A stretch of 37,176 bases of DNA from Fomitopsis serialis (taxonomy: Eukaryota; Basidiomycota; Agaricomycetes; Polyporales; Fomitopsidaceae). The notes beneath the pieces are model-generated. The model was given only the letters and a program-made list of their open reading frames with translations. It was not told the origin of the DNA and did not search any database. How positions within the stretch are numbered: the first letter of the stretch is position 1; each line of letters starts with the position of its first letter. Where the stretch lies: the NCBI RefSeq assembly GCF_022376445.1, contig NW_025955342.1, forward strand, positions 1 through 37,176, read 5' to 3'. Below are positions 20,171-31,198 of the stretch, piece after piece. The translations under genes and the position numbers were made by a program.

Positions 20171-21203
20171 GGTGACGGGTGGTGCTGGTGGGCGGGGAAC
20201 GCAAGAGGTGGAGAGCGGCGGGCTCCCCGACGCTCCCCTTATGTTCAACTTGCGCCGCCGCTGTCAGCCCCCGGCCGGCACGTCACCCTCATGTCAGCCC
20301 CCGCCGCCGGCTGCCCCGCCTCCTCCGGCGCCCTCTTCGCCAGCCTCCGGGCTGACAGTCTGTCGCGTTGGCGTTGGGTTGCGCCAGCCCTTCGTGTTCC
20401 AGAGAACTTGCCACTTACGGCATGTCGACTTCTTCTTTGGGCGGTTCACGAATAGCACGGATGTTACGACTTACGCCGCACACGCATGTCCGCATTAGCG
20501 CCGCATCCGGGCGGAGGCGCGTGAGCACGATTGAAACTAGGATGGATTCTGGTCAGCTTATCCCCGAAGCTTGCTGGCAACCTGCGCACCTTGGCATTGG
20601 GTCATCGCGGAAGCCTTGTCTGACACAGGATCCTCAGAACCCAAGTACTCACTAGCACCATTCACTCATTCGCTCAAGCACCCTATAGAACCCTACCACA
20701 TTTCCAATCGCTGGGCCGAACAACAGTTCGGCTCACACTCAACCTTCGCTGAGGCCCATCACACATGGCGTTGGGGTGCAGACAGTCGTTAAGGGTCGTA
20801 ACGAGTATACTAGAGGCATACACAACAGCGATGAGCAGCCCAGACAATAACGGGGAGAGATCGCCTATAACCAGAGAGACAACCAGAGCCCAGACCAGAT
20901 GCAGCACACATAGTGACCGAGTGAGAGTAGATGAGTGAGTGAGTGCCGGGAAGCCAGACCATGCGCGCGGGGAACCTCACCCAGCGAGGCCCATCGCCAC
21001 CAGGACCTCCGCCAGCCGAGGCCGCCGCACAGCAGCAGTCTGCGAGCCGGAGCACTGATAAATACCGATTAAGGCCGGAACGAGCGCAGCTGACGAAAGG
21101 AATGCGAGGGGGGCATGTGGCTGCGTCGACGCAGCCACGCCGTCAAGAAGGTGAATGAGTGCGCGCAGCGTGCACCCTGCGGGAGAAGGATCCGTATGCG
21201 GGA
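20171..21203. other. Promoter region of the repeat protein gene
   Basis: About 1 kb lies between the GH30 stop and the repeat protein start, both on the minus strand. The first 190 bp next to the start codon are very GC-rich and hold three TGTCAGCCC motifs. Further out is a short GAGT-rich stretch (about 20927-20943). No gene is supported. Confidence 0.55.
20262..20357. promoter_or_regulatory. Three TGTCAGCCC motifs, two direct and one inverted
   Basis: TGTCAGCCC occurs at 20262-20270 and 20292-20300 (exactly 30 bp apart), and its reverse complement GGGCTGACA at 20349-20357. All lie 92-187 bp upstream of the repeat protein ATG. The spacing and exact repetition suggest a transcription factor site, with no known factor assigned. 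Confidence 0.4.
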
Positions 21204-23236
21204 TCAGTTCGGCGAGCCGTACCACCAGAGTGTGGTCACGCCGACAGGGAAGGTGTACGAGACCTGTAAGACCGATCACCGACAGAGAGTGGCAATTAGA
21301 CATCGTCATCAGAGCGATGCAGAGCAGGCCCGTTACTTACGGAGTTGCCGCGGAACTCGATAGTTGCCGTGACCGGCTGCGGGTTCCAAGTGGTAGACGA
21401 GCTGTCATCCCTGCGGACAAGAACCGAGGTAAGGAGATAGCTCAAGAAGGCATTCAAACCACATGGACTGACCAGTTCAAGACGACAAGACTGTACCTCG
21501 GCCAGTCGCTCGCGCTGTTGCGGTTCGTGACATACGCAGTCGCGAGGAGAGCCCAGCTAAGGTCGCCGCTGACAGTCGAAGAGATGCGTTGGCCAACGGG
21601 TCCGCCAACGTCCTTAGGGAGGATCGCCTTCTGGGCCTGAGCAATCGAGTAGACTATCCCACAACAGCACAGTCAGCATTTTCGACCAGTCAGAGACTGC
21701 CTAAACAGATGACACGCACACTCCTGATTGTAGCTGTAGCTGCCATCGCTGTTAATCGTAACGACAGGGCGGCACGGCGTGCCACAGCTGTCGGTGCCGG
21801 ACAGCATGGGCTGGCCGTTGCCGTCGAGGGCCAGGTTCCACATCGCGCCCGTCTGCGCCCAGTAGTTGGGCGCGCCGATGAAGATGTTGTCCATGTACCA
21901 CTTGATGTCGCTCCACCAGTCGCTGCCGTACTCGCCCGTGCACTCCGTGAAGTACACGGCCTTGTCCGGGTACGCGCTCTCGAACGTCTGCTGGTCGCTC
22001 ACGCTGCCGGAGTAGCAGTGGAAGGACGCGCCGGCGAACGCGTTCGGCGCGTCCTGCATGAGCGTGACGGGGTACTCGCCCGCGTCGTTCCAGTTGTGCT
22101 CGTACCCGACGATGAGCGTGCTCGAGAAGCCGTTGTCGTTCATCAGCGAGCGCAGCTGCGTGCCGATCGCCGCCTCCTGGGACGCGGAGATGGCGCACGT
22201 CGGGTACGTCGTGTCGCTGTTCTGCGGCTCGTTCTGGATGCCGATCCCCCAGATGTTGAAGCCCTTGCCCTGGTACCCCTGCAAGGCCTTGAGGAGGTAG
22301 CTCGCATCTATCAGATTGACGGTAGCATCAACGGCCATCATGTCACAGCGACTGGCGATGCAGGCTCACAGTTGTCGGTGTACTGGGAGAGGAAGTTACC
22401 ACCGAGCAGCGTGCCACTATCCTTCATCCAAGCAGGCTGTGCGCGGCATGCATCAACAACGCCGATACCTGGCACGATCAGAACGAAGACCCACCGGCGA
22501 CCAGGGCACGATGTGGATCTTGAGGTACTGATTGATGCCCGCGATGTCGGTAAGGGTGTCGTACAAGTACGAGGGAGCTGCGTTGATGTTGAAGTCATTG
22601 AGACCGGTGTCGCCGCTCGTGTCATCAAGACTGTAGGCAGTGTCGGAGAAGTCGGACGCGCCGATGGGGACGCGGATGTAAGAGAAGCCGGCAGCGTCCG
22701 CGCCGTCAGTGGCTGTTGAGGGCGTGTCAAGGGCGGGCGAATGAAGCAGAACGGACATGCTTACGATCAAAGAGGTAGTTCAGGATACTCCAGTAGTTGC
22801 CCGAGTTCGAGGACTGACGGAAGCGCGTTCATAAACGCCTACAAAACTGCACTGACACAACGTACCTTCAGTTCACTGAGAAGCTTGGCCGAAGAATCAG
22901 CTAGAAGCGAGGTCAGAGTCTGATGGGCTATTAATAGACGACCGCACGCACTCAACGTAGCCCCGAAGCCAACCATGTCCTGGTAGAGCGTGGTGTCGTC
23001 CACGCTGATGGTCGCCGAGTTCGACTTGGAATCGCTCGTGAAGTTGAGCTCGCCATTAGGACCCAGGTTCGTGTACGTGAACAGGGTGCTACGGTCCCAC
23101 TGAGTCGACCACTGCACGTCATGGTCAGCGCGAGTGAACCTCGGACGAAACGCGTGGTACGCACGATGTCGTAGATCTGCTGGGCGGCAATGGGCGAGGC
23201 GAGAACCAGGAAGGAAGTAATCGCGTGAAAATACAT
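21204..23236 (-). CDS. Secreted glycoside hydrolase family 30 (endo-beta-1,6-glucanase type)
   Basis: A 499-residue secreted GH30 enzyme, most like fungal endo-beta-1,6-glucanases that cut beta-1,6-glucan of fungal walls. Ten exons: 23236..23165, 23111..22952, 22900..22866, 22813..22765, 22712..22495, 22436..22370, 22307..21720, 21653..21473, 21410..21341 and 21263..21204; 1500 nt; introns 51-77 nt. The N-terminus is a signal peptide with likely cleavage after SPIAA, near residue 18. VGFGATLTDSSAK and FSYIRVPIGASDFS mark the barrel start. The acid/base is Glu227 (GIQNEPQN) and the nucleophile Glu322 (YFTECTGE). The C-terminal beta domain runs from NQEFYSIAQAQKA to TTLWWYGSPN at the stop. A TATAAAG lies about 136 bp upstream of the ATG. 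In basidiomycetes such enzymes act in wall remodelling, autolysis or mycoparasitism; which applies here is unknown. Confidence 0.97.
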
Positions 23237-24758
23237 ATTGGGTATAAATATCCCAGAAGAAACGACAGCGGAAAGGCGAAAGACTCAAAGAGAGGACAGC
23301 TGCGAGACAGCCCGGAGGGACGGCGAGCGGGACGGGGGCGCAATGCTGAGACGCCGCCGGGCTCTAGAAGTCTTTATAGTATGCAGCTGCGCAATAAAGC
23401 CCGCATGAAACGCGTGGGCAAAATAGACGGCGCAATGCCATAACAAAGCAGCTGGAAGATTTGGCCTGGCCGAGCGGAGCAGGAGCGGAGGCTTGACAAC
23501 AAGCGGCCGAGAACGGAAAGAGGCATCGATCAGACGTGATCCACGAATCGGAGCAGCCCAGCGGACACTTGTATCGATCCTCCTCCGGGCCTGTGCGCCC
23601 CTGGCACAGCCAACTCCCATATCCTGCTGTGGCAGTGGCACTAGTACTGGGCGTGATCATGATGGTGCGGTATTTGCACCCGTCACACAGAAACTAGAAA
23701 CGTATCGCGGGTTGCCAGAAAGCTGAGGTGTCTTGCAAGGCCGCGTCGGATGACCAGTTGCAGCAGACTGATGGGTCCGTCAAAGTCTAAACAACTAGTG
23801 TCCATATGCCCACTCGTCCCGGAGCGCCATCCTCGGGCGACGCGCCAGAAAGCCTTCCCCGGCAGAGCACCGGCTCGAGCGGCCGCACAACCTTAGCATG
23901 AGGGCCTAGACTGCCTAGGAACAGCATGGGTGGTCGACCTTGCGGTCGTCAACGAGAAGTTTTGACTGCCCAAGGTCGGCCTAAGACGTCTCCGTTGGCG
24001 TGTAAACAACGCGACGCAGCAACTGCACTCGTGAAAGGAAAGGAGACCTTACGACACGTGGCCTTGCAAAGGGATGAGTGTTCGCCCATGGAGGCAAGTC
24101 AGGCCCGAGTCAGGCACCCGGAGAGGATGAAGAGGAGCGTTCGAGCCCAATTCGAGCCAGGTCCAACCTCGAGGCAGCACATAGCCATGCCGGTTATTGT
24201 GCCGAGCGGTGGATGTAGACTCATGTAGTCCAATCAAAATGAGAGCTGTGATAACAACCCCACGCTCAGACAACCACTGGCAGCTGCGACTGCAAACGAC
24301 AGGAATATCATGCATCATGAGCATAGTCAACGACAGATGGACACACGCCTTACTTCAGACCACCGCAGCGAGCCATTACGTTGTCAGGGATTACATAGTT
24401 TCTCGGGCCCCGTCGAGGTTGAGCGCAAAGTGGAAGACGCGGACACAATGACTTCCACCGAACACGCTACGCTACCTATTTGGGCCCAGCGATCACGCAC
24501 AAGACGCGCTCTACACGTGATCGTTCACCTCGTGCGACGCGCCTGTCGCCCGCGGTTCATGTTGAGTGAGCGCGTGTATGCAGCCCTCCTAAAGCCACCC
24601 TTTATTACTCTCGGAAATTCCGGCTGCATGCATTGAGTCTACCCTACATCCAAAGTACCTTCCCGGCTCCCTCCATCCCAACAACCTCGTGGCGTGGTCC
24701 GAACACCGCCCCATCACCCTGATCGCGACACCGTTCGCTTCAGTAAAGCACATCCAGG
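23237..24758. other. Divergent intergenic region, GH30 / CK1-like kinase
   Basis: About 1.5 kb lie between the divergently transcribed GH30 and kinase genes. Open frames of 70-118 codons occur on both strands but have no recognisable domain or splice pattern. Apart from the GH30 TATA box I see nothing to annotate. Confidence 0.5.
23372..23378 (-). promoter_or_regulatory. TATA box of the GH30 gene
   Basis: TATAAAG on the minus strand lies about 136 bp upstream of the GH30 start codon at 23236, a normal distance for a fungal TATA element. Confidence 0.55.
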
Positions 24759-26638
24759 ATGCCAGAAGAAGCTATCAAATATCCGTATTATATCGCCAAC
24801 TGGTGGCTTCATGAAAAACTTGGGGAAGGGTTTTCAGGTATGCTAGTGCACTAGCTTCCTGTAAGGCGCGTTCATAACGCCTTACCATCCACCAGGCGCT
24901 ATCTTTCGCGCAAGCCACCTCCATACGCGGCAGCAGGTCGCCGTGAAGCTCCAGCCTGTTGACGCTGAATGCCCTACCAATCTCTATGAACGCACCTTCT
25001 ACCCAGCGCTCCAAGGTGGTACCGGCATGCCCACGCTATGGGCCGCTGGCGTGGAGGGAAAGTTTGATTATCTCGCCATAGACCTCCTGGGCCCCAGTCT
25101 TGAATCCCTCTTCCGTCGGAGTGACAGGAACGTTATGGACCTGCGCAGCGTGTGCTGCATTGCAATGCAAGTGGTCAGTCCACCCTCCTCTCCCGCATCA
25201 CCGGGCTCATCATATGGTCCCTTGTGAACTATGCCTTACTGCGCCCCTGCAACTCGCCTCATGCACCCAAAGATAGAGCGCATTCAATTCATGCACTCGC
25301 GCGGTATCCTCCACAGAGACATTCAACTCGGGAACTGTGTAGTCGGCCTGCCGCCGAACGACCGGCTGATCTACATGATCGACTTCGGGTTCTCCAAGTT
25401 CTACATCGACCAGCGTACGGGACGTCACATACCCGATAGCAAGCAGAAGCGCGATTTCATCGGAAATTACTGGTTCACCTCCGTGGGCGTTCATTGTAGG
25501 GGCAAGGGTGCGTCTGGTCGTTCAAGCGTCGGGGGCAATATGAATGTCATGTCTGACCGGACCTCGTCCCTAGTGCCCTCGCGGAGGGACGACATGGAAG
25601 CAGTCGCGCTCATGCTCATCCATCTCCTCACTCCTGGTGGAATCAGCTGGACGCGCAATGGCGTGCCCAAAACTGACGCCGCCCACAATCGGCTAAAGCG
25701 CGAAAAGCGCGACGCCCGGCCAGAGGACCTCTGTAAAGGGCTTCCCGCCGAGTTCGAAGACTTTCTTCGATACTGCCGGCGGCTCCATTTCGCGGACTGT
25801 CCCGATTATGCGTTCTGGATCAACGAGTTCCGCGAGCTTGCGGAAGAGAACGGGTTCCCTGACAACTCGCTCTTCGTCTGGCCTCCTCCAGAACCTGCGG
25901 TGAGTGCATTGTGCCTCCGGTCTCCATCGATCAAATTCTGATCTTGCCGTGCAGCCGTCAATACATGCCCTCTCTCCCAGACGGCCAGGACCTGTCTCGC
26001 CGCACACAGTTGATGGCATCCTGCAAGACCTCGCGAATCTGCAATTGGGTGACAGACGGATTTTGGGCGAGCGGAACACGAACGCGACCAAGCCTGGCCA
26101 GAACGGTAACGACGCAGGGCTCGGGCCAGCGCAGGAGAATGTCATCGTCATCAGCAGCGCGAACGAGAACTCGCGCGGCAAGCCACCATCGCAGACGAGG
26201 ATGACCAAAGCGATGCACCTCACGAAGCTGGCACGCGCCATGGGCGACGCGCATGACAACGAGAACCTTGCGAAGGTAGTGCAGCAGTTCGTGGAGCTGC
26301 TGCAAGCAAGCCGTTCGCGGACGCTGACCAAAGAGGGCTTCGCGGTGCTCGACGCGCTCCACAAGCAGCTCGCGGACCCATCCGTATACATCACGCCTAT
26401 GCGCACGTCCCGCTCGAATGATGGAGACCAGGTGCCGGGGCAGGAGCCACGCTATGTCAAGATGAACAAGCTGCTCCAGCTGAGGACGGGCGTCGCCAGG
26501 GCGCAGAACAACCGTGCGCTCGCGCAGATGGTGGTGGACTTCGGCGCTGTCATCAACAAAAGCAACGGGCGGACGATCACCAAAGACGCGTTTGGGTTCT
26601 TGGAGAATCTTGCTGATAGATTGCAAACATTGGCTTGA
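24759..26638 (+). CDS. Divergent casein kinase 1-like protein
   Basis: A predicted 529-residue CK1-family kinase. Exons: 24759..24837, 24896..25173, 25273..25495, 25574..25899 and 25955..26638; introns 58, 99, 78 and 55 nt. The glycine loop (LGEGFSGAIF) and Lys44 (QVAVK) are present, as are the DFG aspartate (Asp156, MIDFGFSKFY) and the CK1 hallmark SRRDDME. The catalytic loop reads HRDIQLGN, so Gln137 replaces the nearly invariant lysine (HRDxK); Asp135 and Asn140 remain. Activity may be reduced or altered. The third intron (25496-25573) is 78 nt, has a CTGAC branch site, and lacks a stop in frame, so retention would add 26 residues. After the kinase comes a disordered linker, then two copies of a helical module of about 60 residues (about 384-444 and 468-528). 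Canonical CK1 kinases control trafficking, DNA repair and circadian or Wnt signalling; the role here is unknown. Confidence 0.9.
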
Positions 26639-27741
26639 GCTACTCGCGCATGGACTATAGTATTATCGTTTTGGCCTTCTTGAGTGTATCGCATTCCATC
26701 CCCACACACTACAGTACAATTTGGCTTAGCATGTTGTATATATAGTAGTCGAGCGTCTGATCGCATTCGGAGCGTACTTACGGTCAGGCAAGAAGACTTG
26801 GGATGTTCAGTACTCAGTGGCAGTGTTTTTACGGATCCGTGGCGCTACGCACGTTGCTTGCCTTCGGGAGACTATGTAAGTGGCAAGAACACAATCTACG
26901 TGTGCAACGGCAGCACATTGACGTCGCTTGCGAGTCGCAGTGAATGAGTGGAAGCAGCCAGTATGCACGTACGGGCTAGAACCGCATTGATGCCTGCCAA
27001 TTCCACGATATTTCCGTGTCGATGGAAGATGTCCCCAATGAGATGCAAGTCCTGGGAAGTACTTATGTGGGAAGTCTTCCTACTAGATGTATGTTGCGAC
27101 ATTCAGCACCGAGCGGCAGCCGTCGCGGTCGGTAGATAGAGTAAGCATGCATCGCGCACCTGACGTGAAGTACACCCTTGAGAGTTTTTCGCCCGCGATC
27201 CTGAGGATGGCGGTACCAAGACTGATACACTCGGAATGGACATCGCCTCTAGTGGGCGTCGTGCTACCGTTCGGACGAGCTAGGCAGCTTTGGGATATGT
27301 ATATGCCTGCATGACAGCACTGCTAAGACAAGTACGAGACACTGAGGATTGAAATATTGATGCAGGATTGATGGGTGCCCAGTCGATCATCACGTGGAAT
27401 CGAGAGAGATTACTGCAACCAAAATGCGGGGCGGCCGCGAAGGCAAGAGTGCGGGGCGACGGCGGGCTTGACGATGTCGCTGGGCTAATCGGGAGGGCTG
27501 GATTGGAGTCGGAGTCGTCTGGAGCATGTGCTGTGCCGCGTACGGGGGTCGGGATGCTGGAGGAGGCACCGCGCCAGCGCCAAGACGCGCTGCCCCAACA
27601 GAAGTGGGCCCGGCAAGCGCCGCTCTGTACCGTGTCGCTATGTTATAAAAACTTGATCCTCCCCAGCCCATCCCTTGCCTCTCGCCCTTCCGCACAGCGA
27701 TCCGACGACTGGGTCCTCCTTCTCCTTGTCCACCCGCAACC
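26639..27741. other. Intergenic region upstream of the desaturase
   Basis: About 1.1 kb after the kinase stop and before the desaturase. A TATATATAG motif at 26737-26745 lies about 100 bp past the kinase stop and may be part of its 3' end. The last 300 bases form the desaturase promoter, with a TATA box and a CT-rich leader. No gene is supported. Confidence 0.5.
27644..27650 (+). promoter_or_regulatory. TATA box of the desaturase gene
   Basis: TATAAAA lies 92-98 bp upstream of the desaturase ATG (27742), followed by a CT-rich stretch leading to the start. This is a typical core promoter of a well-expressed basidiomycete gene. Confidence 0.7.
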
Positions 27742-29428
27742 ATGGCCACGGAGAATACCCAGAAGAGGATCACCGTCGAACAGACACCTTTCCTCATCCC
27801 TGACCTCACCGTCAAGGACCTGCTGTCCGCCATTCCGTACGTTGCGACGTGTCCTGCCGTTGTATAGACACTCACAGTACTTCGCTTATGTAGGGCGCAC
27901 TGCTACAAGAGGTCCGCGGTCAGGTCGATGAGTTATGTGTGAGTAGTGCCGCTGTCTCCAATCTTGCTCGTCTTGACACGTATGTGCGCGTGTAGGGTCT
28001 ACGACTTCGTCCTCATCTACTGCATCTACAAAGTCACCGTCTTTGCGGATGCGTGGATAACTCCCGAGCACATCTCTCTCCCAAATCCGTTCCTCTACAC
28101 CTTGGCCCGGTTCTCCCTTTGGGCACTCTACAGTAGCGAACGGACTTGTAGGCACCGGTATCTGGGTCCTCGCGCACGAGTGCGGTCACCAGGCGTTTTC
28201 CGAGTCCAAGACCCTCAACAACACCGTCGGCTGGTTCCTTCACTCTGCGTACGCCTTTTCTCTGCGCTATAGGTTGCGACTGTCACGGAACGCGCACTGA
28301 CATGTGATCGTTTCGGTTTGTAATTTAGCGTTGGTGTCCCCTACCACTCATGGCGTATCTCACACGCGAAGCACCATGCCTCGACCGGACACATGACGCA
28401 AGACCAGGTTTATGTGCCTAAAACGCGTTCGCAGATTGGCCTGCCTGCTTCGATCAGGAGCGAGAGGATATCTATGGCTCGTCCGTGACTGAGGAAGTCA
28501 AGCAGGAGCTCTGGGAAGCCGTTGGCGACTCTCCTATTGGTGCATCTCTTGGTGTGGCTACCTACTTGGTAAGCAGATCTCGATGACTTCGTACAGGTAT
28601 GAGCTTAAGGGTGCCTTGACAGCTAGGTGGATGGTGGATGTACATCCTGCTCAATGCATCTGGCCAGAAGAGGTATCCCAAGGGAACCAATCGTGAGTAG
28701 CGAGGTGTTGTTCGTCGCTTGTCATCGATACTAACGTTCGACATGAAGACTTGGACCCCTCGGCTACGATGTTTGCTCCTCACCACCGTGACCAGATCCT
28801 TATCTCCGACGTGGGTATTGCGCTCTGGTTCGGTGCCGTGTGCTGGGCTATCTACGCCTATGGCTTCGTGGAGGTCTTCCGTGTTTATCTTGTGCCTTAC
28901 CTCTGGTGAGCCTTGCGAATTCGTATCGAGTAGCCTAACGACTGATGGTATGTTTACAATAGGGTGAACCACTGGCTGGTGCTCATCACCTTCCTGCAGC
29001 ACACCGATCCCATCCTCCCTCATTACCGCGCTCCCGAGTTCACCTTCCCCCGTGGCGCCCTCACGACGCTCGACCGTGACCTTCTCGGCGATTGCGGCAG
29101 CATCATGAGCTGGCTCGGCGCGCATCTCACGCACGGTATCTCGGAGACCCACGTCGCACACCACGTCGCGTCCAAGATCCCGCATTACAATGCGTGGGAG
29201 GCGTCGGACGCGCTCCGCAAGCGGCTCGCGCAAGCTGGCCTCGTGCCCCTCAAGGGCCGTCCTGGCGGCTGGTCGGAGATGTACCGCGTATACCGTGCGT
29301 GCAAGTTCGTCGAGGACGAGGGCGACATCGTCTTTTACAAGGATGCGCGCGGCCTTGCACAGGCCCGCCCGGTGTTCACCGACAACAATGTCAGCGACTC
29401 TGGTATCGAGCTCGAGAAGGACGCGTAG
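27742..29428 (+). CDS. FAD2: Delta-12 fatty acid desaturase (frameshifted)
   Basis: Membrane di-iron enzyme of the ER that converts oleate to linoleate on phospholipid. Seven exons: 27742..27836, 27894..27938, 27996..28248, 28329..28568, 28623..28692, 28749..28905 and 28963..29428. The three histidine boxes are present: [16 protein letters not shown] and HVAHH, with KTRSQIGLP and [16 protein letters not shown] also typical of fungal delta-12 enzymes. The start has a good AACCATGGCC context. Oddity: two reading-frame breaks. One is near 28128-28138, between WALYS and [11 protein letters not shown] (two bases missing or one extra). The other is near 28446-28450, just after QIGLP (one base missing). 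Together they sum to three bases, so the frame is restored downstream, but read as given the segment between them ends in a stop. Since three neighbouring housekeeping genes are also broken, sequence error is the likelier cause. Confidence 0.95.
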
Positions 29429-30085
29429 AGTTCCTGCTCCTCGCGTGTTTTTCCGCTCGTCGCCGCCGTTGTCTGTCGTCGTCTCACACTGTCGTCGATT
29501 TGTAGTATAACCTGTTCTTGCTCTCGCATGCGGTGGCGCCGCGGAGTAGAGGAGGGAGCGGAGAGTAATTGTCGAAAAGATAGGTGCCCGCTAGTGCAGG
29601 TACTGCTTGAATAGATCCTAGAGGACTCAGTCATAGATCAGTTGTCAATGAGACGAGAAGTTCAATCCGCTCATGATGTGTGCTGCAAGACAGGTCATTT
29701 GTGGTGAGACAATCTTTGTGTTACGCGGTGAATTGCTATCGGAGCGAATGAGCAGACTGACATACTCAGCATGTTGCTGCAATACGTCGTTGGAACGGGC
29801 AAAGTGGACGATAGCACTTAGACACCGTGAAAGCCTACTTGTGGATTCGCATTTTCAATGACTGTTGAGATCAGGGGTGTAAGGGTACTACGACAATTGG
29901 CAGAACCGCCTCTGTGAATGGCACGCAGACGAGAGAGTACGTCGCTAGGTGACGATGCCTAATTTTGATGATTCGCATGCGGCATACCAGTAGAGAAATC
30001 GTGGAGTCATGCGGCATACACACGCAGTGTCGCCGGACGTGCTGGCGACCAACCCACTCGAGCACAGCTAGCAGGAAGGAGACAT
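29429..30085. other. Convergent intergenic region, desaturase / eS19
   Basis: Both flanking genes end here, so this holds their 3' untranslated regions. The part just past the desaturase stop is T-rich and may hold its polyadenylation signal. No gene is supported. Confidence 0.55.
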
Positions 30086-30698
30086 CTACTCCTCTTCCTC
30101 TTCCTCGGCCTCCTCCTCGGCCTCCTCCTCCTCCTCCTCCTCCTCCCCTCGTCCTCTTCCCGCGCCGCCTCAACTACAGCCGTCGCGATACGGTCCAAGT
30201 CCCGCTGGCCGTCTTGGCTGATCCGGCGGCCGCCGTTCTCCGACTGCTCGAGCACGCCGATCTTCTCGAGCGACTGGCAGATCTTGCGCTGGACGGACGC
30301 GGAGGAGTCTGCGTGGTGCGAGGGGCGGTTGCCCCTCCGCTTGCTGCCACCGTGGAGCTTGGTCAGGGCACCGATGCCGACGTCCTTGCGGAGGTAGATG
30401 TGTCTTGCGACGGCAGCTAGTGCATACACGTTAGAGTCACGGAGCACCTGGAGAGCGGAAGGCGTGCACACCTGCGCGGACGTAGTACCAGTCGGGGTCA
30501 TATGGTGCGAGCTCCTTAAGGAGCCGGTCTTGACATGTCTACCCAGGTGGGTACCTCGAGCTTGCCGGAACGCTTGAGGTGGGATGCGTATGCGGCGATG
30601 AACGCCTCCGCGCTGTGATGAGAGAAATCGCGTAAGTGGCTTGTCCTCGCGCGGCACGGGTAGCGGCACACGTACCTGATGTCTCGTACACCGGGCAT
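30086..30698 (-). CDS. RPS19: 40S ribosomal protein eS19 (frameshifted)
   Basis: Small-subunit ribosomal protein needed for 18S rRNA maturation. Three exons: 30698..30676, 30612..30472 and 30416..30086; introns 63 nt (phase 2) and 55 nt (phase 1). Conserved blocks: [78 protein letters not shown] and the terminal [15 protein letters not shown]. Three frame breaks are inferred: near 30535 (after WVD), near 30517 (before KEL), and near 30146 at the GGA-repeat tail. The third switches the tail from the expected glutamate-rich end, stopping at 30086, to an arginine-rich tail that would run to 30007. A functional single-copy eS19 could not carry these, so sequence error or a pseudogene copy must be considered. 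It is divergent from the F-box gene at 31199. Confidence 0.94.
30089..30149. repeat. TCC/GGA trinucleotide-rich microsatellite in eS19
   Basis: Repeated TCC triplets (GGA/GAG on the coding strand), interrupted by GGCC and TTCC, form the 3' end of eS19. The longest pure block is near 30123-30145. In one frame it encodes a glutamate-rich tail, in the next an arginine-rich tail, so a single-base slip swaps the tail charge. Confidence 0.85.
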
Positions 30699-31198
30699 TT
30701 TGATGGAGAAGAGGGATTACCTTGAGACGGCGAGGACAGCGACGGACGCGGCGTTGACGGCGGTGTATGGACTGGTTACAGGGCAAAATTGAGTTTGAAG
30801 CCACCTGCCCGGTCTGTGCAGTTCTTTGCTTAGTCAGCCCACGGATCCGAACCGCGGGCGCTTGCTGGGTGCGCCACTGCTTGCTTCGATCCGCGACTGA
30901 GGCCACCTCTGTGACTGGCGTACTCCATTTCTACCTAACTCTGTGGGTTTCGTCATACGCTGTGCAATATGTTGCGTACCAGCTCGACTGTTCTGCTCCC
31001 TTTGTGCGGTGGCTGCGTCCTGGCTGTGCGTCATGTATGACCCGTCCAACCAGGATCCAACGGTTCGCCGTCGATGCGGCGATTGAGAGGGGCCAAGTTT
31101 CTCACGTGTCCCGATATGGTTTCCGGTGGCTAAAGATTTGGGTCGGTTGTCCTGCCTTGAGTTCGCGTTTCCACTGCGCCTCACTCCCGACCTCCACC
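30699..31198. other. Divergent promoter region, eS19 / F-box protein
   Basis: About 500 bases separate two divergent genes. The F-box reading frame stays open back to 30767, but there is no F-box homology in that part and a much better start at 31199. I read it as 5' flanking sequence. Confidence 0.5.

Noticed and set aside
20171..20248. N-terminal extension of the repeat protein to 20248
   Set aside because: The frame upstream starts with TTG, not ATG. The ATG at 20170 has a strong context.
21589..22719. Plus-strand open frame of 376 codons
   Set aside because: It is the antisense shadow of the GH30 gene, rich in Arg, Val and Ala from GC-rich codons. The minus strand has catalytic motifs and coherent splice sites.
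23237..24758. Open frames between GH30 and the kinase
   Set aside because: No domain, no splice pattern and poor starts on either strand.
30767..31198. 144-codon N-terminal extension of the F-box gene at 31199
   Set aside because: No F-box homology in this part. The ATG at 31199 has a better context and places the F-box at the usual distance from the N-terminus.
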